The notes beneath the pieces are model-generated. The model was given only the letters and a program-made list of their open reading frames with translations. It was not told the DNA's origin and did no database searches. Made by a program: the position numbers and the translations under genes. A DNA stretch of 18,545 bases from Actinomycetales bacterium (lineage in GTDB: Bacteria > Actinomycetota > Actinomycetes > Actinomycetales > Dermabacteraceae). The stretch is taken from contig JAAZLF010000743.1 of NCBI GenBank assembly GCA_012799425.1, forward strand, positions 1 to 18,545, in the 5' to 3' direction. Positions within the stretch are counted from its first letter, which is position 1. Every line of letters begins with the position of its first letter. Below, one piece after another: positions 7,696 through 13,985 of the stretch.

Positions 7696-8598
7696 GATGC
7701 GCTGCCCAACCTGCAAGCCCTCGCACTGTTCCTCGCTGTCGTCGACGAGGGCGGCCTGGGGGCGGGCGCACGGCGCCTGGGAATGCACCAGCCCAACGCC
7801 AGCCGCATGATCGCCCAGCTCGAGGCCCAGGCGGGCACGGGGCTGCTGGACCGCGACCCGCGCGGATCGCGACCCACCTCCGCAGGGCTGCTGTACGCCG
7901 CCCACGCTCGTGAGCTGCTCGAGGCCGCGGAGGAGTTCTCCGCCTGGCTGCGACACAGCCGCGACGAGGATGCCCGGGAGCTGAAGGTCGGGGTGAGCAT
8001 GACCATCGCCGAGCACCTGATGCCCGCATGGCTCACCGAGCTGCGGCGCACCAGCGCGCGGGTCCGGGTCGATCTCGAGGTGCTCAACTCCACCCAGGTG
8101 CTCGCCGGCATCCATGACGGGCACCTGCAGATCGGCTTCGTCGAGACCCCGCACGTACCCCGCGGGGTCCACGCGTTGACCCTGCGGCAGGACGAGCTCG
8201 TGGTGGTCGTCTCCCCGCAGCACCCCTGGGCGCGCCGTGCTGAGCCGCTGGACATCGCCGAACTCGCCGCGACCCCGCTGGTGGTGCGTGAAGGCGGATC
8301 CGGCACCCGCGATGCCTTCGAGGAACTGGTGCCCGCCGCCTCTCGCACCCCGCCCGTGCAGGAGCTCGGCAGCAACGCCGCAGTGCGCATCGCGGTCGCC
8401 TCGGGGGCGGGGCCCGCGGTCCTCAGCATGCTCGCCGTGCGCGCCCCGCTGGAAGCCGGCCAGCTGCATCGCGTCCCCATCGCCGGCCAGCGGCTGCGCC
8501 GTCCCCTGACCGCGGTGTGGCGCGGACCGCGCCGGCTCAGCGGTCCGGCCTCCGACCTGGTCGCCGCCGCCTGCGCCCCCGCGCCCTCCGAGCGCTGA
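7690..8598 (+). CDS. LysR-family transcriptional regulator (YeiE/CysB-like context)
   Basis: DNA-binding regulator of 302 residues. The N-terminal winged helix-turn-helix spans about residues 5-65 (LQALALFLAVVDEGGLGAG, then ARRLGMHQPNASRMIAQLE). A linker helix follows, then the type-2 periplasmic-binding-like effector domain from about 97 to 295 (LKVGVSMTIAEHLMP to RRPLTAVWRG). ATG 7690 is the only start that fits the family's N-terminus. It is read divergently from a YeiH-family gene. In many bacteria the neighbouring LysR gene controls the YeiH transporter, and enterobacterial YeiE responds to sulfite (family knowledge). That it senses a sulfur oxyanion here is inference. The dyad over its own start suggests negative autoregulation. 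Confidence 0.9.
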   Translation: MPDALPNLQALALFLAVVDEGGLGAGARRLGMHQPNASRMIAQLEAQAGTGLLDRDPRGSRPTSAGLLYAAHARELLEAAEEFSAWLRHSRDEDARELKVGVSMTIAEHLMPAWLTELRRTSARVRVDLEVLNSTQVLAGIHDGHLQIGFVETPHVPRGVHALTLRQDELVVVVSPQHPWARRAEPLDIAELAATPLVVREGGSGTRDAFEELVPAASRTPPVQELGSNAAVRIAVASGAGPAVLSMLAVRAPLEAGQLHRVPIAGQRLRRPLTAVWRGPRRLSGPASDLVAAACAPAPSER

Positions 8599-8627
8599 GG
8601 TCCCTCTGGGCGTGCGCGGCGGCGCGG

Positions 8628-8633
8628 TATGTT
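8628..8633 (+). promoter_or_regulatory. -10 box of the cupin gene, predicted leaderless
   Basis: TATGTT ends 6 nt before ATG 8640 (spacer CGGCCC). The 41-bp gap after lysR has no ribosome-binding sequence, so a leaderless message from this box is the simplest explanation for translation. No convincing -35 box is seen. Confidence 0.45.
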
Positions 8634-8639
8634 CGGCCC

Positions 8640-8990
8640 ATGCCGATCCTCACCAACACTGACGTGCAGCCTGACGAGCCCGCCCGCGGTGCCATCTGGT
8701 CCATCGCCGAGCCCGAGCGCGACCTCGACTCCAACCTCATCCGCCTCCCGGCGGGGGAGAGCATCCCCGAGCATCTCGGCGCCGAGGTCGACACCCTGAT
8801 CCATGTGGTGCGCGGCCACGGCATCCTGGTCACCCAGGACGGCGAAGAGCCGCTGCGTCCCGGCGACCTCGCCCTGCTGCCCCGCCGCACCCGGCGAGGA
8901 TTCCGCGCCGGCGAGGAGGGCCTGGAGTACCTCACCGTGCACCGTCGGCGCGCCGGACTGCAGATCCGGACCCGACCGGAGACGGTCTGA
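8640..8990 (+). CDS. Small single-domain cupin protein
   Basis: Protein of 116 residues with one beta-barrel cupin domain over about residues 30-102: IRLPAGESIPEHLGAEVDTL, then GHGILV, then RPGDLALLPRR. Of the classical metal ligands only H45 and possibly E49 remain. The second histidine of motif 1 is glycine (G47) and the motif 2 histidine position is arginine (R86). It may therefore bind a small molecule without a metal, or use a different set of ligands; function is unknown. An open frame begins upstream at 8517 inside lysR, but ATG 8640 is preferred because of the TATGTT box 6 nt before it and because the cupin fold begins soon after. The neighbours give no clear role. Confidence 0.75.
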   Translation: MPILTNTDVQPDEPARGAIWSIAEPERDLDSNLIRLPAGESIPEHLGAEVDTLIHVVRGHGILVTQDGEEPLRPGDLALLPRRTRRGFRAGEEGLEYLTVHRRRAGLQIRTRPETV

Positions 8991-9025
8991 TCCCGCTGCT
9001 GTCGTCAGGGCGCCCGATGAGCAGG

Positions 9026-9031
9026 CACACT
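9026..9031 (+). promoter_or_regulatory. Possible -10 box of the NYN gene
   Basis: CACACT keeps the A and final T most conserved in -10 boxes and ends 6 nt before ATG 9038. TCGTCA at 9002-9007 is a possible -35 box with an 18-bp spacer. This is the weakest of the predicted leaderless promoters in the window. Confidence 0.3.
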
Positions 9032-9037
9032 GGAGGC

Positions 9038-10030
9038 ATGGCAGAGCCCCAAGATCCTCGAGTCGCCGTCTACCTCGACTTCGACAACATCGTCATGTCC
9101 TGGTACGACCGGGTCCACGGTCGGCAGTCCTACAGCCGTGACCGTCAGCGCATCATGGACGACCCCACGGAGCCCGAGATCGCCGAGCGCCTCGACAAGG
9201 CCATGGTCGACGTCGGCGCGATCATCGACTACGCGGCCTCGTTCGGCTCCCTCATGCTCACCCGCGCCTACGCGGACTGGTCCTCGCCCGTCAACGCGAT
9301 CTACCGCAGCCAGCTCGTGGCCCGCGCCGTCGACCTGGTGCAGCTGTTCCCCGCCGCCGCCTACGCGAAGAACGGGGCGGACATCCGCCTGGCGGTGGAC
9401 ACCGTCGAGGATCTGTACCTGATGCCCGACATCACCCATGTGGTGATCGTCGCCGGGGACTCGGACTACGTGCCCCTGGCCCAGCGCTGCCGCCGCCTGG
9501 GCCGCTACGTGATCGCGATGGGCGTGGCCGGATCCACCGCCAAGTCCCTCGCCGCGGCCTGCGACGAGTTCGAGTCCTACGACAACCTCCCCGGCGTCGA
9601 GAAGCCCGCGCCGCAGAGGAGCCGCGCCCGTCGGCTCTCGGGCGGGTCCGGCGAGAGCGGCGGCGCAGGAACCGGCAGCGGGCGCTCCAGATCCCGTCGG
9701 TCCTCCGACGCCGAGGTGAAGGCGCGCGCCGCCGAACGAGCCGCGGAGGAGGCTGCCGATGCCGCAGAGGACGCCGAGGACGAGGACATCGCCGAAGATC
9801 CGCGCGAAGCGGCCACCCGGCTGCTCCAGCGAGCGCTGCAGCTGGGAGACCGCGGGGACAGCGAATGGCTCCACGCCTCTGCGGTGAAATCCCACATGCG
9901 CCGCATGGACTCCTCCTTCAGCGAGAAGGCGATCGGTTTCAAGTCCTTCAACGACTTCCTCAAGGGCAACGCCGAGATCGCCGAGCTCTCCGAGAGCGGT
10001 CACGAGCGTCTGGTCCGCGCGAAGGACTGA
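9038..10030 (+). CDS. NYN-domain ribonuclease-like protein with C-terminal OST-HTH/LOTUS domain
   Basis: Predicted RNA-acting protein of 330 residues. Residues 8-165 form a NYN (PIN-like) nuclease domain with the expected acidic centre: D14 and D16 in YLDFDNI, D115 in NGADIRLAVD, D121, and D141/D143 in VAGDSDYVPLA. A low-complexity linker (about 180-260) is first Arg/Ser/Gly-rich and then Glu/Asp/Ala-rich. Residues about 262-328 match the OST-HTH/LOTUS fold: LLQRALQLGDRGDSEWLHAS, then KSHMRRMDSSFSEKAIGFKSF. LOTUS modules bind RNA or protein partners in other systems (family knowledge). ATG 9038 starts close to the first NYN strand. An upstream in-frame ATG at 9017 would add seven residues. 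GGAGG lies only 1 nt before ATG 9038, too close for a normal ribosome site, whereas CACACT ends 6 nt before it. Substrate is unknown. Confidence 0.87.
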   Translation: MAEPQDPRVAVYLDFDNIVMSWYDRVHGRQSYSRDRQRIMDDPTEPEIAERLDKAMVDVGAIIDYAASFGSLMLTRAYADWSSPVNAIYRSQLVARAVDLVQLFPAAAYAKNGADIRLAVDTVEDLYLMPDITHVVIVAGDSDYVPLAQRCRRLGRYVIAMGVAGSTAKSLAAACDEFESYDNLPGVEKPAPQRSRARRLSGGSGESGGAGTGSGRSRSRRSSDAEVKARAAERAAEEAADAAEDAEDEDIAEDPREAATRLLQRALQLGDRGDSEWLHASAVKSHMRRMDSSFSEKAIGFKSFNDFLKGNAEIAELSESGHERLVRAKD

Positions 10031-10069
10031 GCAGATGGGGGCCTCCCTGCCGAGCCGCCGACAGCGCGC

Positions 10070-10084
10070 CGCCTCTCCGAGGCG
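10070..10084 (+). terminator. Short hairpin downstream of the NYN gene
   Basis: CGCCTC-TCC-GAGGCG forms a 6-bp GC-rich stem with a 3-nt loop, 40 nt after the NYN stop. There is no T run, so it is only a possible factor-independent terminator. The rest of the 197-bp gap (10031-10227) holds only the doxX promoter. Confidence 0.25.
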
Positions 10085-10169
10085 CTCGCGAGCCGCCTGC
10101 TGAGGGCGGAGCGGATGCGGAGGGGGCCCTCGCCCGTACCGTCCTCCCCCACCTCTCGACACTCACCGG

Positions 10170-10199
10170 GTGACAGACGGCACATCGCCGGGGGATACT
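10170..10199 (+). promoter_or_regulatory. Promoter of the DoxX-like gene
   Basis: GTGACA (10170-10175) and GATACT (10194-10199) are separated by 18 bp. Initiation near 10206 would give a leader of about 22 nt that includes the AAGGAG ribosome site. Confidence 0.5.
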
Positions 10200-10227
10200 G
10201 GCGTGCCCCGTCGAAGGAGTCTCACCG

Positions 10228-10602
10228 ATGAACATCCTGCTGTGGATCCTGGCCTTCGCACTCGCCGCGGTCTTCGCCGGCTCAGGGGCCGTGAAGCTCA
10301 TGAGCACCCGCGACCGGCAGATCGACAGGACGCCCTACGTCGAGGACTTCCCGCAGAACGTCATCCGTGGGATCGGAGTGCTAGAGATCCTCGGCGCGGC
10401 CGGACTGCTCATCCCGGCCCTGACAGGGATCGCCACGATCCTGGTGCCGATGGCCGCCGCCGGCCTGGCGATCACCATGGTGTTCGCGGCGCTCGTGCAC
10501 ATCCGTCGGGGCGACGGGGCCCGCGCCGCGCTGCCCTCGATCGTGCTCGCGATCTGCTCGGTGGCGGTCGCCTGGTCGCGCTTCGGGCCCTACCCGCTGT
10601 GA
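10228..10602 (+). CDS. DoxX-like small integral membrane protein
   Basis: Protein of 124 residues with four predicted membrane helices, at about 3-23, 48-66, 69-92 and 102-118. The signature FAGSGAVKLM near the start and IRGIGVLEILGAAGLLIP in the second helix are characteristic of the DoxX-like family (PF13564-type). Biochemical roles are poorly defined; relatives have been linked to quinone/redox or stress functions. ATG 10228 has AAGGAG nine bases upstream and the whole family length is covered. Its last 13 bases overlap the end of the convergent SMP-30 gene. Confidence 0.82.
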   Translation: MNILLWILAFALAAVFAGSGAVKLMSTRDRQIDRTPYVEDFPQNVIRGIGVLEILGAAGLLIPALTGIATILVPMAAAGLAITMVFAALVHIRRGDGARAALPSIVLAICSVAVAWSRFGPYPL

Positions 10603-11534
10603 GCTCCGCGCAGTCCGGCGCTAGCGTCGCGGGTGGTGGTGCGGATCCGGTACAGGCTCGTGGTCGCGACGACGTAGAGCGTGGTGCCGTCCTCGCCGCC
10701 GAAGCAGAGGTTGCCGACCTTCTCGGGGACGGGGAGATCCAGCAGCCGCTCCCCGGTGGGGGCGAACACCTGCACGCCTGACAGGCTCGAGCTCCAGATC
10801 CTGCCCTCGACATCCACGCGGATGCCGTCCGGCAGACCGGGTGAGACATCGGCGAGCGTGCGTCCGTTCTTGGCGTGACGGCCCTCGACCACGTCGTAGA
10901 CGTGTATCGCGCGACCACGGGGACGCCCGCTGGTGTCGGCCTGCTGATCCGCGGGGCTCAGCGAGGAGTCCGCGACGTAGAGCAGCGACTCGTCAGGAGA
11001 GAAGGCGAGCCCGTTGGGCGACTCGACGTCGATCACAGCCGGCGTGAGGGAGCCGTCCCGCTCGTCGAAGCGGAACACCCAGCGGTCGCCGTACTCCTCC
11101 TCACCGGGATGCCCCTCCTCGGCGCGTTTGATGCCGTACGACGGATCCGTGAACCAGATCGCCCCGTCGGAAGCCACCACCACGTCGTTGGGGGAGTTCA
11201 GCCGCAGCCCGCCGAAGCTGTCCACCAGCGTCGCGGGGCGATGCTCGTCCTCGGGGCCGACGGCGGTGTCACGCTGGACGGCCCGACGACCGTGGGAGCA
11301 CTCCACCACGTTGCCGTCCAGGTCGAGGGTGCGCCCGTTGGTGAACCCCACCCCCTCGGCGAAGACGGTGAGCTCGCCGCTGACCTCGGAGTACTCCAGG
11401 ATCCTGTTGCCGGGGATATCGCTGAAGCGCACGGCGCGGCGGCGGGGGAGCCAGACCGGGCCCTCGGCCCAGGTGGCTCCGGCGGCGACCTTCTCGAGAA
11501 CGGCATCGGCGGCGAGCAGGGGAGAGGACGTCAT
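10590..11534 (-). CDS. SMP-30/gluconolactonase/LRE-family protein
   Basis: Six-bladed beta-propeller protein of 314 residues, probably a lactonase acting on a sugar lactone in the cytoplasm (no signal peptide). The metal-binding residues of the family are in place: E24 in AEGPVW, N174 in SPNGLAFSPD and D236 in LPDGIRVDVEG. N116 in SPNDVV matches the conserved substrate-site asparagine. Blade motifs such as DLDGNVV and SDGAIWFTDPSYG also fit bacterial gluconolactonases. ATG 11534 is chosen because the family starts here and TAGTGT lies 7 nt upstream; the open frame extends further to 11879 without recognisable sequence. It is divergent from a DUF1624/DUF418 gene and overlaps doxX by 13 bp at its end. 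The actual lactone is unknown. Confidence 0.88.
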   Translation of the reverse strand: MTSSPLLAADAVLEKVAAGATWAEGPVWLPRRRAVRFSDIPGNRILEYSEVSGELTVFAEGVGFTNGRTLDLDGNVVECSHGRRAVQRDTAVGPEDEHRPATLVDSFGGLRLNSPNDVVVASDGAIWFTDPSYGIKRAEEGHPGEEEYGDRWVFRFDERDGSLTPAVIDVESPNGLAFSPDESLLYVADSSLSPADQQADTSGRPRGRAIHVYDVVEGRHAKNGRTLADVSPGLPDGIRVDVEGRIWSSSLSGVQVFAPTGERLLDLPVPEKVGNLCFGGEDGTTLYVVATTSLYRIRTTTRDASAGLRGAHSG

Positions 11535-11541
11535 GCCCGGC

Positions 11542-11547
11542 ACACTA
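11542..11547 (-). promoter_or_regulatory. -10 box of the SMP-30 gene, predicted leaderless
   Basis: On the minus strand TAGTGT ends 7 nt before ATG 11534 (spacer GCCGGGC). No ribosome-binding sequence lies at a usable distance, and no clear -35 box is seen. Confidence 0.4.
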
Positions 11548-11594
11548 TGCCAGCCGCCGCTCCGGCGCAGCGTTCCCGGGCGGCGGGTCCGCCT

Positions 11595-11619
11595 GCAGGA
11601 TGACCAGGGATCAGCCTGC
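11595..11619. promoter_or_regulatory. Imperfect palindrome in the divergent SMP-30 / DUF418 intergenic region
   Basis: A 25-bp dyad has arms GCAGGATGA (11595-11603) and TCAGCCTGC (11611-11619), pairing at 8 of 9 positions with one A/G mismatch. It lies near the middle of the 122-bp gap between the divergent start codons, where an operator serving both genes would be expected. No family of regulator can be assigned. Confidence 0.35.
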
Positions 11620-11656
11620 GCGCTGACGCGCCAGGAGGAGCCTGCCGGGAAGCCTG

Positions 11657-12847
11657 ATGGGCATGATCTCTGCACCATTGCTCTCCACGTCCCGAGCGGT
11701 TCACGCACCGAGCGGCGGGGGCCGCCTCGACTTCCTCGATCTGGCGCGTGCACTCGCGGTGATCGGGATGATGTCCGCGCATCTGCTCGCGCCGCTGGCT
11801 GCCGTCCCCGGCAGCTCGGACTTCCAGGGCCTGCTCGCCAGGGCCGCCGCCCTGTTCGCTGAGGGGTATCCCTCGACACTGTTCGCCGTGATCGGCGGCA
11901 GCAGCCTCGTGCTCAGCACACGGCGACGACTCGCTGTCGGAGACCGCCGCGGAGCCGTCGTCTCCGCGCTGGTGCGCGGGCTGTGCGTCTGCGTGATCGG
12001 GCTGGTGCTCGAGCTGCTGCCCAGCTCGGTGATGGTGGTGCTCGTCCCCTTCGGCCTCGCCATGATGATCACGGCGCCGCTGCTGCTGGTGCCCAGCCGC
12101 GTGCTGGTGCCGCTCATCGCTGTGATCGCCGTGGGCGGGCATCCGCTCGCGATGGCGGTGCCTGGCCGCGTCGAGCTCGGCACCGTGACCCTGCTGAGCC
12201 TCGCAGACCCTCTGGCGGTGCTGCGGGGGATCGTGCTCACCGGGCAGTACCCGCTGATCACCTTGGTGCCGTACCTGCTGACAGGCGTGGTGCTGATGCG
12301 AGGGCTCCTGCGGGCCCATCGCTCCCTTGTCCTGGCGAAGTGGTCCCGTCGCGTCGCGGCCGGCGGTGTGCTGGCCGCCGCGCTCGGGCACGCCCTCCCG
12401 CTGCTGGCCGGAGCGTTCGGCCACGCGGAACCCGGCTCCTGGTACATGGCCGACCCGCATACGGGGACGCTCGGGGACATGCTCGCCACCGCCGGGGTCG
12501 CCGCAGCGCTGATCGGGCTGCTCACCGGGTTGCTGCCCGCCGATCGCCGAGTGCACGGCCGCCTCTCCCGAGCCGTGCGTGCCGCGGGAGCGGCGCCCCT
12601 GACCCTCTACGTGGGCCATGTCCTGCTCACCAGCATCTCCCTGATCCTCGCCGTGGTCCTCTCCGGCGGGGAGCTGGTCGCCATGCCCTGGTACGTGGCC
12701 GGGGCCGGGGTGCTGTGTGTGCACGTGACCCTCGCGATCGGGCTCGGCGCGCTGCTCGCCGCGAAGGAACGTCGCGGACCGCTCGAGGCCCTGCTCGGGC
12801 GCGTCGTGCGCCGATTCGCGCCGAACGCTGAGCTCAGCTCCAGGTGA
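11657..12847 (+). CDS. DUF1624/DUF418 acyltransferase-like polytopic membrane protein
   Basis: Membrane protein of 396 residues with about ten hydrophobic segments. The N-terminal RLDFLDLARALAVIGMMSAH (23-42) and YPSTLFAVIGGSSLVL are typical of the heparan-alpha-glucosaminide N-acetyltransferase-like catalytic domain (DUF1624). The C-terminal AAGAAPLTLYVGHVLL matches DUF418. Such proteins are thought to transfer acyl groups across the membrane to sugars or cell-envelope polymers, but bacterial substrates are mostly unknown. ATG 11657 has GGGA about 7 nt upstream. ATG 11663 is an alternative, and a stronger GGAGGAG at 11634-11640 is too far from either. It diverges from the SMP-30 gene and its end overlaps the next, convergent gene by 14 bp. 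Confidence 0.78.
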   Translation: MGMISAPLLSTSRAVHAPSGGGRLDFLDLARALAVIGMMSAHLLAPLAAVPGSSDFQGLLARAAALFAEGYPSTLFAVIGGSSLVLSTRRRLAVGDRRGAVVSALVRGLCVCVIGLVLELLPSSVMVVLVPFGLAMMITAPLLLVPSRVLVPLIAVIAVGGHPLAMAVPGRVELGTVTLLSLADPLAVLRGIVLTGQYPLITLVPYLLTGVVLMRGLLRAHRSLVLAKWSRRVAAGGVLAAALGHALPLLAGAFGHAEPGSWYMADPHTGTLGDMLATAGVAAALIGLLTGLLPADRRVHGRLSRAVRAAGAAPLTLYVGHVLLTSISLILAVVLSGGELVAMPWYVAGAGVLCVHVTLAIGLGALLAAKERRGPLEALLGRVVRRFAPNAELSSR

Positions 12848-13943
12848 CCGGGAGCTCTGGATCGGCCATGTCGACGTTCGGAGTGGACATGCCGCCGCCG
12901 AACCACATCTCGCAGGTCCCCTCCTGGCCGTCCTTGGTGCAGTCCATCTCGGTGTCGACGGTGCCGACGGCGGAGCCGCTGACGTACGTGGGCTCGTCGT
13001 AGCTCGGCGTCGCCTCCATCTTGTCGATGTTGCGCTGGGACTCCTCAGGCAGGGAGCGGCGCACCGTGTCCTCGGTGAGGGTCCAGCCGTCGCTCGTGGT
13101 CGAGGGGAGCGTGCCGATGCCGCAGCCGGCCTCGAGCGTCTTCTGCTCGAGGCACGCGTCGACCGACTTCTGGACCGCGCCCCGGAAGGCGGTCAGCCCG
13201 TCCTCGGTGAGCGCGGGCTCCAGATCCCTCAGGCCGGGCGCCTCATCGGTGACCGTGACGGGATCCTCGGAGTTGAGCTCGAAGTGCTCGACATCGATCG
13301 CCGCGGAGTATGCGCCGGGCAGCAGGACGAGGGTGTCCTCGTCCTCCACGGCGGCGCCGTTGAGGGTGAGACCCAAGCCGCCGAGGCTGCTGGGCACCGA
13401 GGTGTACGCCCCGAGGCCGTTGCTGAGCACCCAGCTGCCCTCGGTCCCCTCGGCGTAGAGCATGAACTCATGGGCGACGGACTCTCCGTCGACGGTGAAC
13501 GAGACGCTGATGGTGCCGCTGGTCTCGTAGTCCATCACCGGCTCGGAGATCTCGACGTCCTCGACCGGCGCGGCCTCCAGGGCGGCGTCGTACGCCTCGG
13601 CGGGCAGCTGGGTCGCGGTGTCGTCCATCAGCGGAGCGACCTCGAACGCAGCGGCGCTATCTCCGTTGCTGATCGCGTCCATGTAGTCGGTGACCAGAGC
13701 CGTCATCTGCTCTTCGGGAGAGAGGTCGGCGGTGCTGTCGCCGCCCCCACCGGCGCCGCCCCCGCTGCCGCTTCCTCCGCGCACGACGAAGAAGACGATC
13801 AGCGCGACCGCGATGAGCAGCACGAGCAGGCACCCCACGCCGCCCACGATCCCGCCGATGAGGAGCCCCTTGCGGCTCTTGGGCGGTTCGTCCTGCGGCG
13901 CGACCTGGTGCTGCGGCCACGAGTCCGGTGATGGCGCGGTCAT
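12834..13943 (-). CDS. Hypothetical single-pass membrane protein with extracytoplasmic domain
   Basis: Protein of 369 residues that I cannot assign to a named family. It has a short Pro/Gln-rich cytoplasmic tail with a positive patch (KSRKG, 22-26) and one membrane helix at about 26-54. A Gly/Ser-rich linker (55-70) and a large acidic extracytoplasmic region of about 300 residues follow. The stretch LSPEEQMTALVTDYMDAISNG (from residue 74) resembles the NTF2-like/DUF4878-type starts common in actinobacterial envelope proteins. Four cysteines in the distal half (DACLEQKTLEAGC and MDCTKDGQEGTC) could form two disulfides. ATG 13943 has GAGGGG about nine bases upstream, and TAATCT at 13988-13983 is a possible -10 box lying in the recQ stop region. 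It overlaps the convergent DUF418 gene by 14 bp. Confidence 0.75.
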   Translation of the reverse strand: MTAPSPDSWPQHQVAPQDEPPKSRKGLLIGGIVGGVGCLLVLLIAVALIVFFVVRGGSGSGGGAGGGGDSTADLSPEEQMTALVTDYMDAISNGDSAAAFEVAPLMDDTATQLPAEAYDAALEAAPVEDVEISEPVMDYETSGTISVSFTVDGESVAHEFMLYAEGTEGSWVLSNGLGAYTSVPSSLGGLGLTLNGAAVEDEDTLVLLPGAYSAAIDVEHFELNSEDPVTVTDEAPGLRDLEPALTEDGLTAFRGAVQKSVDACLEQKTLEAGCGIGTLPSTTSDGWTLTEDTVRRSLPEESQRNIDKMEATPSYDEPTYVSGSAVGTVDTEMDCTKDGQEGTCEMWFGGGMSTPNVDMADPELPVTWS

Positions 13944-13985
13944 ATCGAGTGTCCCCTCGTCCCCTGGATGCCTGGTCTGTCCAGA

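Noticed and set aside
5408..7810. An 800-codon open frame on the plus strand
   Set aside because: It runs opposite to modA, the HTH-TOBE gene and yeiH, has Arg/Gly/His/Gln-rich low-complexity translation and no family motif. It is a codon-bias shadow typical of GC-rich DNA.
7350..8942. A 530-codon minus-strand frame across lysR and the cupin
   Set aside because: It contains only Ser/Arg/Pro-rich sequence antisense to two recognisable genes; no motif or start signal supports it.
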